Of a stretch of DNA of 64,000 bases, positions 1 through 9,305 are shown piece by piece; the first letter of the stretch is position 1, and the number at the start of each line of letters is the position of its first letter. A program made the translations under genes and the position numbers. The notes beneath the pieces were generated by a model. The model had not been told where the DNA came from. It was given only the letters and a program-made list of their open reading frames with translations, and did not search any database. The DNA is taken from contig JAMFTG010000052.1 in NCBI GenBank assembly GCA_023974075.1, forward strand, positions 62,001 to 126,000, given 5' to 3'. The stretch comes from Chaenocephalus aceratus (lineage: Eukaryota > Chordata > Actinopteri > Perciformes > Channichthyidae).

Positions 1-1070
1 ACCCAAAATCCAGCACCTGGGTTGGCCCAAATTCCAATCCATGTCTTCCCAGACATTTTTTCCCTCATTTCGCTAAGTTGACACATGGGTTGGATCATGT
101 GTCAAAAGGGGGGATGTTAGAGTCTATTAATCAGGAGTGGTTCACAAGGGGATTCACAGTAACAGCTCAAAAGCACTGTGAAGCATGCCTAATCTGCATT
201 TTGCAAAATTCTGGTAGACCAGTAAAGGTTACAGGACCCGGAGCACATCCACCTCCCACCAGGCCATTTGAGCACCTAATGCTGGACTTCATTGAGCTTA
301 GCCCATCAGAGGGTAAGAAGCACTGCTTAGTGATGGTCGACATGTGGTCCAAATGGGTTGAAGCTTTCCCAGTAAAAGCACAGACAGCAAATGCTGTGGC
401 AAAGGCACTACTGAGGGAAATCATTCCTAGATGGGGACTACCAGACAAAATTTCTAGTGACAACGGTTCACATTTTGCTAATGAGGCCATTACGCAGATA
501 GGAGAATACATGGGCATGGACATCAGAAAGCATTGTGCTTATCACCCGCAGAGTGGAGGTGGGGTGGAAAGAGAGAACGGCACAATCAAAAACAAACTAG
601 CAAAATGCTGTGCAGACACAGGTCTGTCATGGACACAAGCTCTGCCCATTGTGCTGATGTACATGAGGATGCGGAAAAGAACACGGAGTCAACTCAGTCC
701 ATTTGAAATCCTTTTTGGGGCTCCTCCACAGATTGGACTCAAGGCTCCAGGATGTCCTCTTCCCTCCACAACTTTGTGTGAGGATGCTATGTTGTCATAT
801 TGTGTTAACCTATCATCCACCTTAGCAGACATCCGACGTCAGGTAGCCGCAGCCTTGCCTACCCCTGCCACTGGTCCGCTTCACCGCCTTCAACCGGGCG
901 ACTTCGTGCTGGTCAAGGATTTCCGGAGAAAGAGCTGGAAATCCAATCGTTGGCAAGGTCCCTACCAGGTACTTCTCGTCACCCAGACAGCGGTCAAGGT
1001 CGCCGAGAGAGCTACATGGGTCCACGCCAGCCAATGCAAGGTCGTGGTCACAGGAAAGGAGAAACGATAG
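1..1070 (+). CDS. pol: Retroviral integrase (C-terminal part of Pol), cut by window edge
   Basis: This is the integrase end of a Pol polyprotein; it would join viral DNA ends to host DNA in the nucleus. The frame is open from base 3. The HHCC zinc site shows as THGLDH (H-X3-H) and CEAC (C-X2-C). The RNase-H-like core has the triad: D in MLDFIE, D in SSDNGSHF, and E in GGGVERENG with 35 residues between the last two (D,D-35-E). A basic C-terminal domain with LQPGDFVLVKD and a GPYQV segment follows, as in gammaretroviral integrases. The first Met in frame is at base 78, but the real protein starts upstream in Pol. The frame ends at 1070 without an overlap with env; the usual pol/env overlap is replaced by a minisatellite. 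No frameshift is seen. Confidence 0.93.
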   Translation, partial: PKSSTWVGPNSNPCLPRHFFPHFAKLTHGLDHVSKGGMLESINQEWFTRGFTVTAQKHCEACLICILQNSGRPVKVTGPGAHPPPTRPFEHLMLDFIELSPSEGKKHCLVMVDMWSKWVEAFPVKAQTANAVAKALLREIIPRWGLPDKISSDNGSHFANEAITQIGEYMGMDIRKHCAYHPQSGGGVERENGTIKNKLAKCCADTGLSWTQALPIVLMYMRMRKRTRSQLSPFEILFGAPPQIGLKAPGCPLPSTTLCEDAMLSYCVNLSSTLADIRRQVAAALPTPATGPLHRLQPGDFVLVKDFRRKSWKSNRWQGPYQVLLVTQTAVKVAERATWVHASQCKVVVTGKEKR

Positions 1071-1074
1071 AAAC

Positions 1075-1416
1075 AGATGACAACAAGTGACGTGTCCAAG
1101 TCACCAACAGATGACAACAAGTGACGTGTCCAAGTCACGTCCAAGTCACCAACAGATGACAACAAGTGACGTGTCCAAGTCACCAACAGATGACAACAAG
1201 TGACGTGTCCAGTCACGTCCAAGTCACCAACAGATGACAACAAGTGACGTGTCCAAGTCACCAACAGATGACAACAAGTGACGTGTCCAAGTCACGTCCA
1301 AGTCACCAACAGATGACAACAAGTGACGTGTCCAAGTCACCAACAGATGACAACAAGTGACGTGTCCGAGTCACCAACAGAGATGACAGCAAGTGACGTG
1401 TCCTAGTCACCACCAG
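1075..1416 (+). repeat. 34-bp minisatellite between pol and env
   Basis: About nine copies of a 34-bp unit (core AACAAGTGACGTGTCCAAGT) lie in tandem. Some carry an extra 10-bp GTCCAAGTCAC-type insert, so unit spacing alternates. Each unit holds TGACGTG, a CRE/E-box-like hexamer. The array begins immediately after the integrase stop and runs into the open frame upstream of env, where an env splice acceptor would normally be expected. Confidence 0.93.
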
Positions 1417-1584
1417 CACCACACTTGCACTACATACACCAAAACACACTACACACAAGGTGTCACGAGCGAGTGCCAGCTGAGCGGTTCCATATGCTCT
1501 CTGGTTCCTCGTTTGTGTTATCAGTGTGCGAAGTCTGACGGTCCGTGTCACGAAATCGACCGAGAGAATACACTCACACACTCC

Positions 1585-3771
1585 ATGGAACATTTCCCCC
1601 TCGTGATGAGGGCTCGCCTGGAGAGACGACAACGCAACCGTGAGCAATGTGAATGCTACTGGAGAGCCTGGACACTCATAGAATGGTTCCTCTGCATACT
1701 TGCCATGATAGTTGTGTTAGGACTAGTCCTATATTTTATGTATCCAGGGTCAGCATACAGCACGTCAGCCAAAATCGAGGTATCTAAGAGGTTCATGGGG
1801 AAAGGAGGGCGAACCATATGGGTCAAGGGGCGGGGGAAAGCAGGGCGAACCACATGGGTCGAGGGGCTGGTCAAGACAGGGATTGGTAACATTACTCTAA
1901 GGGATGGGGAAGATAGCGCAGTGCAGTTAGACCCGTGCAACTACATGCATTGCCCCGACCCTAAGAAACTGGGGGGGGCAGACGCCTACATTTGCTATGT
2001 CGAGAGCGACAGTTACACCGCCACTCACTGCTCGGGGGGCTGGACTTTTGTTTTATGGACCACCGCGCACACCGATTGGGGTTATACCTTATGGGACGAC
2101 AAAACAAACATCAAAGGGAGATTGTCTATCTCCAAGGTCAATTCATCGAGCCCCGTTATCCTGTTGCAACTACAGGCTGCCCAGATATCAGACAAGGGTT
2201 ATTTTGTTGTCTGTATGTATGTATCCGGCGCCGACCCGTGTGGCACATTTTACATAGACATCGCGCCCAAAACTCAGACCCCGGAAAAGCGTAAGCAACC
2301 CTTGACGCCACTATTGACATCCATAGGTACATCTACATTTAATCTATACATAGGCGATAACGACCAAAGCAACATTGATGTGGGTCAGACCAGTAATGGG
2401 ATCACCGGTAACGTCTGGTGGCACACTCTGAGATCATTCTTGCAGGCCGCAGGACAAAATGGGTCATGTTATGCATGCACCCTTTTCCCCCAGGACTCAT
2501 CAGTGTCCGTGCCAGTTCGTCCGCGCTCTCTGACCCAGGTTGAACACCTCTGCGCGTTTATGGCTCTGACAAAGCCCATCAAGGGTGAAGACAGCGTAAC
2601 CGAGTGGCGTTATGCTAGGCAGCTTCCCCCACCATGCAGCAATCGGTCTGACTCCTCTTTGCGTGCATCCACGCTTGACACCACATACGCAAAGTACCAA
2701 CCCGTCAGCCATGTGCACCCCAGTCATTTGAGAGGGATGAAACACAGCCTCTGCATCCAGAGAGTTTACCACAAAACGTCTCTTACACCACCTTATGTTT
2801 TCCTAGGCACTACTACTGGTTGTACTCGCATCCTACGGAACACATGCGGTGACGGTGCTTACAAAATCTCGTATTGTCACATATCTGGTGCCCCTGAGAG
2901 AATCCTTTCTAACGTAGCATTCCCTGATGTTAAACATATTTCCCTGCAACTGGCGTGGCCCAGTGATGCTGGGTTTAGCGCGCCAGAAGATTATGTTTGG
3001 TTGTGCGGCAACAAGCTCTATCAAGTTCTGGCTCCCCTTTGGATAGGGACATGCACTCTAGTGGATTTGAATCCAGCAGTCACTGTACTCACGTCCTTAA
3101 TGCACACGACACATCATTACCCAGAGTTCCAACACCCCGACCACCACAAGGTAAAAAGAGATCTGACGTCCGCTGGAGCTAAATTCATGGGCGGCCTGTT
3201 CCCATGGTGGGGTACAGTAAACAATGCCCATAAAATAGATACCTTACACGTCCGGCTAGAGAACCTGACTTACGAGACGACGCAAGGCTTCCAGGCATTG
3301 ACCCCATTCATAATAGCCTCTAGGAACATGCTCATGCAGCACCAATTTGCTCTTGACCTTTTGTTCGCCTCAAAGGGTGGCCTGTGTCATGTGATCGGTG
3401 ACTCCTGTTGCACTTACATTCCCGACGCCACCAAGAACATCACTGACACCGTGCTGCATCTTAACAACCTGTTAGCTGACATGAAAGCTGATGACATATC
3501 CAACGCAGGTGGCTGGGACTGGTGGGCCTGGCTTACATCAGGCGGGTGGAAAGCATGGCTGGCTAGTATAGTTACACCCCTGGCGATCATGTTTGGCCTA
3601 TTAATCAGTTGTACCTGTGTGATTATCCCAATACTGAAGAAATGCGTTTCCAGCATGGTATCCTCAGCTTTCGTTCAGTATACTACTATTCCATTACAAG
3701 ACAATCCTTTGCGCCACAGTGAGATAGATCAGCTAGAATCAGAAGAGTCTGATTCCGATGTATCAATATAA
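1585..3771 (+). CDS. env: Retroviral envelope glycoprotein (SU-TM), intact ORF
   Basis: The protein has 728 aa from the ATG at 1585; the frame is open further up to about 1393 but without an ATG. A basic head is followed by a hydrophobic signal or anchor stretch (about residues 31-52), so the leader is long. SU has a CXXC (CYAC, near 2470) and several N-X-S/T sites. A basic KVKR cleavage site ends at 3159. TM then shows a segment like the gammaretroviral immunosuppressive region just before a CX6CC at 3385-3411. It ends with a membrane span (about 3553-3640) and a short acidic tail. SU-TM disulphide linkage is known for the CXXC/CX6CC class and is inferred here. No stop or frameshift is visible. 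It could be a still-functional viral gene or a retained fish env; context (integrase upstream, LTR downstream) favours a provirus. Confidence 0.92.
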   Translation: MEHFPLVMRARLERRQRNREQCECYWRAWTLIEWFLCILAMIVVLGLVLYFMYPGSAYSTSAKIEVSKRFMGKGGRTIWVKGRGKAGRTTWVEGLVKTGIGNITLRDGEDSAVQLDPCNYMHCPDPKKLGGADAYICYVESDSYTATHCSGGWTFVLWTTAHTDWGYTLWDDKTNIKGRLSISKVNSSSPVILLQLQAAQISDKGYFVVCMYVSGADPCGTFYIDIAPKTQTPEKRKQPLTPLLTSIGTSTFNLYIGDNDQSNIDVGQTSNGITGNVWWHTLRSFLQAAGQNGSCYACTLFPQDSSVSVPVRPRSLTQVEHLCAFMALTKPIKGEDSVTEWRYARQLPPPCSNRSDSSLRASTLDTTYAKYQPVSHVHPSHLRGMKHSLCIQRVYHKTSLTPPYVFLGTTTGCTRILRNTCGDGAYKISYCHISGAPERILSNVAFPDVKHISLQLAWPSDAGFSAPEDYVWLCGNKLYQVLAPLWIGTCTLVDLNPAVTVLTSLMHTTHHYPEFQHPDHHKVKRDLTSAGAKFMGGLFPWWGTVNNAHKIDTLHVRLENLTYETTQGFQALTPFIIASRNMLMQHQFALDLLFASKGGLCHVIGDSCCTYIPDATKNITDTVLHLNNLLADMKADDISNAGGWDWWAWLTSGGWKAWLASIVTPLAIMFGLLISCTCVIIPILKKCVSSMVSSAFVQYTTIPLQDNPLRHSEIDQLESEESDSDVSI

Positions 3772-3951
3772 TCATGTGTGTATCTCCTCTCTTATGCTTA
3801 CATTATATTGGAGTCTGTCCTCCACAAAAACAGCCAGTTTTCTATGATATATTTGTGATGTGTTTACTTAAACCAGCGATGGAGTGTATTCATTGATGTG
3901 TTATATCAGTCTATCCTATCATTTGTTTTTTTCTATTGATCAAGTATGATC
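3772..3951 (+). other. Non-coding stretch between env and polypurine tract
   Basis: About 180 bp of AT-rich sequence with no ORF or accessory gene visible. Confidence 0.6.
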
Positions 3952-3963
3952 AAAAGGGGAGAA
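3952..3963 (+). promoter_or_regulatory. Polypurine tract (plus-strand primer)
   Basis: AAAAGGGGAGAA directly abuts TGTAGTGG, the typical start of a retroviral LTR. In retroviruses this RNase-H-resistant purine run primes plus-strand synthesis and fixes the left edge of the 3' LTR. Confidence 0.85.
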
Positions 3964-4382
3964 TGTAGTGGAAATTTTTATTTTATTAGCCTTTCCTTAT
4001 TTCTTTCATATGCTTAAACCAAATGCTTCTCATTTCCTGATATATTCTTACTATTATTATATATCTCTGCTTCCTCTCCCTCAAGGCCAAAGAGCTGCTT
4101 TGGCTACTAAGAGACTCAGTCAGACACATCACGAACTTCCCTGCTCTGAGAACCGTTATGCTATCTACTCAAGGCCACTGGGTGTCTCATCAACAATCTG
4201 ACTGTGTGAACCCAGATTGTTCTCTTTCCCACTCCTTTCCTATATAACCTTTGTCTTTCCATTGATCTGCGCACTCTCACACAGACTATCCTATACTCTG
4301 TGCGACTTGTGACATTATTATATTATTGTATCGTGTATTTGAAGCTTCAAATAAATAACCAAAAGACAGCTTTTCTTGATTC
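3964..4382 (+). repeat. 3' LTR of the retrovirus
   Basis: It starts with TGTAGTGG after the polypurine tract. A TATA box (TATATAA, 4241-4247) and a poly(A) signal (AATAAA, 4350-4355) about 110 bp apart are placed as in U3-R of a simple retrovirus. The right end is not certain: a CA at about 4382 is one option. No inverted copy of TGTAGTGG was found to settle it. Confidence 0.7.
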
Positions 4383-4483
4383 ACCATTTATTTGTTTTGA
4401 TCATTGACTTGTTCTCTCCAGAGCCGTGTTTGGGAGCCATATTTCCATATTTCCATAACACTCTTCAGATGCAGCTCTACCAC

Positions 4484-6761
4484 TCAGCTCCGATATGTGG
4501 GCTGCGGCAGAAGATGCCCGGAACATTTGGTGGATTTCAAACGCTTTCTGAATGCCCGGGCATTCGCATAGTATCGATCAGCAGTTGAGACATTATGACA
4601 CATGCACTTTGAGAGCATTGACCGGCTTTCGGGACCTTGGTGCTTAATCTGTAGAGACGAAGCCAAATGAGTTTAGTTTCAACTCCCAAACAGCAACAGA
4701 ACATAGTGTGTATTTCACTCACATTGTCAGCCAGGGAAGTGCGGAGAATAGTGTACGTTATGGGACTGCACAGGCCAATGTCTAGCCATGCTTTCTTCAA
4801 GTGCTCGTGCAGGTGATTGGAAGGGAAATCACCCGTTGTGCAAAGCAGATAGTTGTTCTGTCGACCAGGCGATCCTTGTTTTATATCCATCCAACGTTTG
4901 ACCCAGCTGAACTCATTGGCAGTGAGCGCGAGCTGCTCCGAATGTGATGGCAGTCTTGTGATCATGAACCTGGATGACGTAGCCGTTAGCACTAGGGATC
5001 GACCGATATGGCTTTTTCAAGGCCGATACCGATACCGATTATTAGTAATCAAGGAGACCGATAACCGATATACATTTGCAGTAAAATCAGAAAATCTTGG
5101 TGTCAAAATGTAGAATAACACAAACTCCAACACAACTTCTTTGAAATGCATTTAAGCATATATTATGTTTAATGAACTTTTAAACATCTTCCAACTGGTT
5201 TCCTCTCTGTGCCTTTTCTTTAGTGCAGCCATCTGCTATGAGTTAGAGAGAGACAGGAAGTGGGGCTGCAGGCTGACATGCTTAACTAACAATAATGCTT
5301 AATTTATTATATCAAACCAATGCCTGTCTGTCTAGCATACAATCCCAATACACTGCTAGCAACTGCAAAACACTGGTGCTAGCTAATGTTTTGCAAACTA
5401 TTAAAAGTGAGGCTATGACAGTAGACCTAACGTTAGACTAGTAGCCTCACTTCTAATATTTTGCTAAACATTTGCTAAATACATTAGCTAATGAGCTTCA
5501 CATATCAACCTGAAAAACTGGGAGGCTCCACTTGCAGCCCCCCCCCTCCGCACCACAGTTCCGCTGCACGCTGACCGACTTCCCGCGTCCCTGTGTAACT
5601 GGGAAGCTGATAGATTTGGATCAATAGATCGTGCTGTTTTTGCAGCTTCAGCATAGGGGATTGGGATGTTTATTGAACTTCGGCTTTCAACTGATTTACC
5701 TTCGAAACACATGCATGGCTCTGCCGCTCAGCGCTGCTGCTTGCCTCTGTCTGTCTGCGTTCTTCGCACCTGCCTGTAATCTGAGAAGGTCCCGCCTCTC
5801 TGGCTGGCTCCCGCCCGGAAAATCTTCAGTGTTGATTGACACTTCAGTAATAGCCTATCAGATAGCGCTGTGGGCGGGACATTGCTCGTGTACAGAGAGT
5901 GGTGACTGCAGACAGAGAAACGGCCGCATCAGAGCCAAAGTGTTATCGGCAATTTTATAAAAAAAAGGCCGATACCGATAATCGGTCAAATGAGGAATAT
6001 CGGCCCCGATAATCGGCCTGGCCGATAATCGGTCGACCCCTAGTTAGCACACCCTCTTCTCTCCGCATCCAACACTTCATTATCCGTCATATTCTTGTAT
6101 ACGCCAGGGCGATGACCAGACAAGAGGCTCCAATGCAGGGTGAAATAGCCGTACAATAGATGCTGAGTTAAGGTGTTTGGCGTGCGGGACATGATTTCAA
6201 GCAATTGTGGTATTCTGTTTTCAGCGGCCGCCATGGCGCCAAGGAGATCTGCTCGGCTCGGAATACGATAAAGTTTGTCAGCTTTCATCTTAAACTGGTG
6301 AAGAGTAACAGTCTTTTTCATGAGGGCTTTAATCTCTCTCTATATGGACAATATCAGTCTGTCTTAATCTGCATCCTGGCGGTTTGGACTCAGAGAAATA
6401 CCGAATGAAATTATTCACATGTTTCAGAAACATGAAAGATGTTGTGATCGCTCCGCATGACTTTGAAATGTGATCCGTCCACGAATGAATATTCTGCATG
6501 TTATTTAAGAACAGCCAGTCGGAGCATCACGAGACATGCATTCGAGAAAGCTTTTAATTTTTGTTTTACCTTGGACAAAACATGTTGCTTTTGTTTTGGA
6601 CTGGGAGAAATGCCTGAACAGTGATGTCTGTACGATTGTAGGTAGGATTCTATGCTTTTTGGAAATGGTAGACATACATTTGCTCCATCCGTCACGGCAG
6701 CAGAGGCGTTCAGTCTACTCGGCTGGAGCTCTTTTTTGAGTCTTGAAAGGAGGGTTTTCAC
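4484..6761 (-). pseudogene. Tyrosine-recombinase gene (Crypton-like?), split by a hAT insertion
   Basis: Read on the minus strand, a helical N-terminal region (6761 to about 6330, with frameshifts) leads to a catalytic region (6321-6050). There GHRPGVY carries the first conserved Arg. After the inserted hAT the frame resumes at 4992. It reaches ILRTSLADN, the second Arg box, then a 74-nt intron (4649-4722; donor GTGAGT, acceptor CTACAG), and then MCHNVSTADRYYA with the His and nucleophile Tyr. The R...R...H...Y order is that of tyrosine recombinases, which include Crypton transposases and related multi-copy fish genes. The hAT lies between GVYKNM and the second box, so the gene is dead unless the insert is removed. 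Assignment to Crypton is inference. Confidence 0.62.
4993..6042. mobile_element. hAT-type non-autonomous element with perfect 8-bp TSD
   Basis: Terminal inverted repeats begin TAGGGATCGACCGAT and end ATCGGTCGACCCCTA. The host octamer GTTAGCAC stands at 4985-4992 and again at 6043-6050. Eight-bp duplications and TAGGG ends are typical of hAT. Both ends carry repeated CCGATA/TATCGG words. The interior has no transposase ORF. It landed inside the tyrosine-recombinase gene. Confidence 0.93.
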
Positions 6762-6832
6762 TTCAATATTTAGCGTCTCTTTGAGCCATCAAGGCCACGT
6801 GTTGTAGTCTCACTGGTCTGCAGTCTTCATTG

Positions 6833-7318
6833 TCACACTCTGTATGTGGGTGGACGGAAGAAGTTCCAGGTTGTTCTCTGGAAACCTAGTGTCGGAGGGA
6901 CACTGCAGAGAAGAAAAAAGTGTTTCTTGTTTTTGTACTGCTTGCTGGGGCCATCTGACCAAAAGTGAATAGTATCAACTTTTGGAAACTTTAAACGAAT
7001 ATCTCTCAGGACTGGTTCCATGTGAGTCCAAATGGCAGACGCATCTTGTCGCTTGGATTCTGATACTGTGCAAAATCCTGTCTTCTCTTCTTTTGTGTAG
7101 TACATGCCAGTGTGCAGGTTGAGCTGTGGGAGGTTCTGACCAAAATGGCATGACTGTACCTCAGAACTATACTTGCATTTCCATGCCTCAGAAAAGTCCA
7201 CATGCACAATTACTGTGCTATCATTGCAGTTCTCTATCATGCTCCTGTATTCTGTGGACTGGTTCTGAACCGAGCAAATATCAGACGTTGTGTAATGAAT
7301 TCTAAATAAAGTTTCCAC
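6833..7318 (-). pseudogene. Fragment of a SDGPxxQYKN-family gene (copy 1)
   Basis: One open piece of 161 codons. It contains VHVDFSEAWKCKYSSE, then an LHTGMYY block, and FWSDGPSKQYKNKKHFF followed by a WNFF. I know this motif order from large multi-copy teleost families without a settled function. The spaced acidic residues (D of HVDF, D of SDGP) resemble an RNase-H-like fold, as in DDE transposases; that is inference. The usual continuation after WNFF (an HGKG-type box) is missing: the frame hits stops. The other side is cut at 7318 by the end of the DUF6729-like repeat. A second copy lies at 27-28.8 kb. Confidence 0.55.
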
Positions 7319-7321
7319 ACA

Positions 7322-9305
7322 AAGTTCAGTTCAGAGTTTTATTTTAAGATAGATTTAAATAAATAAAGATAAAAGACAATTAAAGAAAAAAGAGCCATCA
7401 TTGGGTCCCTTTTGAGTCTTTTCATTCCTCCACAGCTTTCCCGCCGGCAGCCGCGCAGTAAGACACACCTGCAAAGCGAGTGTGGCGAGTGTGTCGATCC
7501 TCTCGGCCTGGCCACACTTTCTGCAGGTGTACTGACCCGTCTGCTGACGGGCTTTGCTCCAGGGCGACGGCCCACCCCTTGCAGCATCAGCCTCCGCCGC
7601 CTTCCTCTTCCTGTAGGCCGTTGGCACACGGAGAGGAGGAGGCTGAGCAGCAGGGGCAGCCATGAGAGGGACAGTCGGAAGCAGTGATCGAAGAAGAGGA
7701 GGAGGGGGGGATGTGGCCAGATGAGGAAGGCAGAACCACCCCTGAAGATCCCGGCACCTCCGAGATGTTGTAATGGAAGGGCTGTCCTTGTCCCACCTGT
7801 ACGAAGGACAGCCCTTTCGCTGGCGGGAGAGGCTGGACAGCCACAGCTGCTGCAGGGACGACGCCAGTTCCCTGCAGCAGCACAGACACCCCCTGTCTTT
7901 CTGGCACCGAGAGAACCTGTAAGACAAACCCAGGCAGATGTTTTTACGGAAAGAGAAACCCCAGTACGGATTACAAAACCACCAACAAAGCTGCTGGTTA
8001 GACTCACCACTGGGACAGGGTCCTCTGGTTCAGCTCAAAGAGCCAGCACTGCCTCTCTAATGGCCACGTAGTCCGTGAGGATGAGGAACCACCGAGTCCT
8101 CATGATCCCTCCGAACCGCGTGGCCGTGGGGTGGAGACGGCAGAGCTGGCTGCAAATGGCCTCTACCAGGCGGCTGGCGCTGGGCCATGTTGCAGGGCCC
8201 GAGTCTTACCGTTGGAGACTCTCCTTCCCAGGACAGGAGGTGTTCTTCCCCTTCGCTGTCTTGAACCGCCCCTTCGGCTGCCTCTCTCGGTGTCTGGGAG
8301 GGTAGACGACTCGTCGCCTGTCCGGCTCGGGCAGGCGTTGCCAGAGGGCCATGAGTTCGTCCACCCTCTTGTCAGAAAGCCCCTGAAGGCTCCTGGCTTC
8401 CAGCAGGGCCTTGGCCAGCTTCAGGACATGCTGGTATCCTGGCTGGCCATCAAGACCCTGCATCTCCTCCTGAGGAGAAAAGGAAGGAGGGAGGAGGAGA
8501 GAAGTGCTTCTGTGGAGTCTTGAATACATATCATTATTATCATTATCAGTAGTAGCAGTGTGTTAGTGAACTGAGGAGGACTGCTGAGCAGGAGCCTCAG
8601 GGGCCTCGGGAGGGTCAGGTTGGTGAGGGGCGGCCGGGCCGGATGGCTCAGACCTGGGTGCGTCAGCCGGATCACCCGACCGAGCTGCTGCGCTGGTGGA
8701 GGGGATATCTGGCTGGAAGACGGTCGGGTCCTCCACGTCTTCCTCGATACCCTCGTCCACCTCCTCCAGCGACTGGATGGCAGCAGCCTCGTCCGGAATG
8801 TCGGGGTCCAAGCCGACGTCCTCAAGCACTTTGCCCGTCTGCCTGTACAGGAACTCCACCCCGATGAGCTCCCCTGTCACGCGGCAAAAAGACAGGACGC
8901 AAAGGATTTGCAAAATGCTCCTTTTCCTCAGTTATGATGTCTGAACAAAGTGAATAGGGGTTTCACATCACCCACCTGTGTACTCGGCAGGCTTGGTGAA
9001 GTCCTTAACCAGCTGACGGCCAAGCACCCTTTGGCTCTTCTGGTTAAGGGCGTGCTTGAGGTGGCCACTGTCGGAGTGCAGAGGCTCCACCTCTCCCGAA
9101 GCTGCCGCTGCGCGGTCCTCATTCCACCTCCCCAGTCCATCGATCAGGAACGCCTGGAGGTGCTTGGCACTCGCCTGCGTCCCTGAGGAAGCAGGTATCA
9201 GATCAGAAATTAATTGACATTTGCGTGAAATGTGAATTCATGATAGACTTTATCACAAGCTGTACCTGGGATGAACCGGTGGAGGTGGACGCCCACTTAC
9301 TCTGT
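7322..9305 (-). pseudogene. DUF6729-like multi-exon family gene, 3' end (copy A)
   Basis: Minus-strand exons can be followed with splice sites. An exon ending HLHRFIPG (9268-9305) is cut on its 5' side. Next is an exon at about 8985-9185 with AFLIDGLGRWNEDRAAAAS and a GTGGGT donor. Then comes GELIGVEFLYRQTGKVLED with an acidic, Pro-rich linker (8565-8890), then PGYQHVLKLAKALLEARSLQ with ...GRFKTAKGKNTSCPG (8206-8470), and a last block (7390-8190) with a CxxC in TCRKCGQ. The order matches a teleost multi-copy family I associate with DUF6729; the function is unknown, possibly transposase-derived. Introns are kept, so this is a DNA-level copy rather than a retrocopy. The left end (AAGTTCAGTTCAGAGTTTTA) is identical to that at 55,903. 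Copies B, C and D are at 55.9, 47.7 and 51.5 kb. Confidence 0.68.

Larger units (their letters stand above)
1..4382 (+). mobile_element. Endogenous retrovirus, 3' half (pol-IN, env, 3' LTR)
   Basis: The order integrase, env, polypurine tract and LTR, all on one strand, shows the right half of a provirus. Gag, protease, reverse transcriptase and the 5' LTR would lie left of the window edge. Env has gammaretroviral-type features: an SU CXXC, a basic cleavage site and a TM CX6CC. Integrase and env both lack premature stops, so the copy may be fairly young. Without both LTRs its age cannot be judged. The right boundary of the LTR is uncertain by about 100 bp. Confidence 0.88.

Noticed and set aside
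1393..1584. N-terminal extension of env starting at GTG 1393
   Set aside because: No ATG in this part and it overlaps the minisatellite; the ATG at 1585 is followed by a plausible leader.
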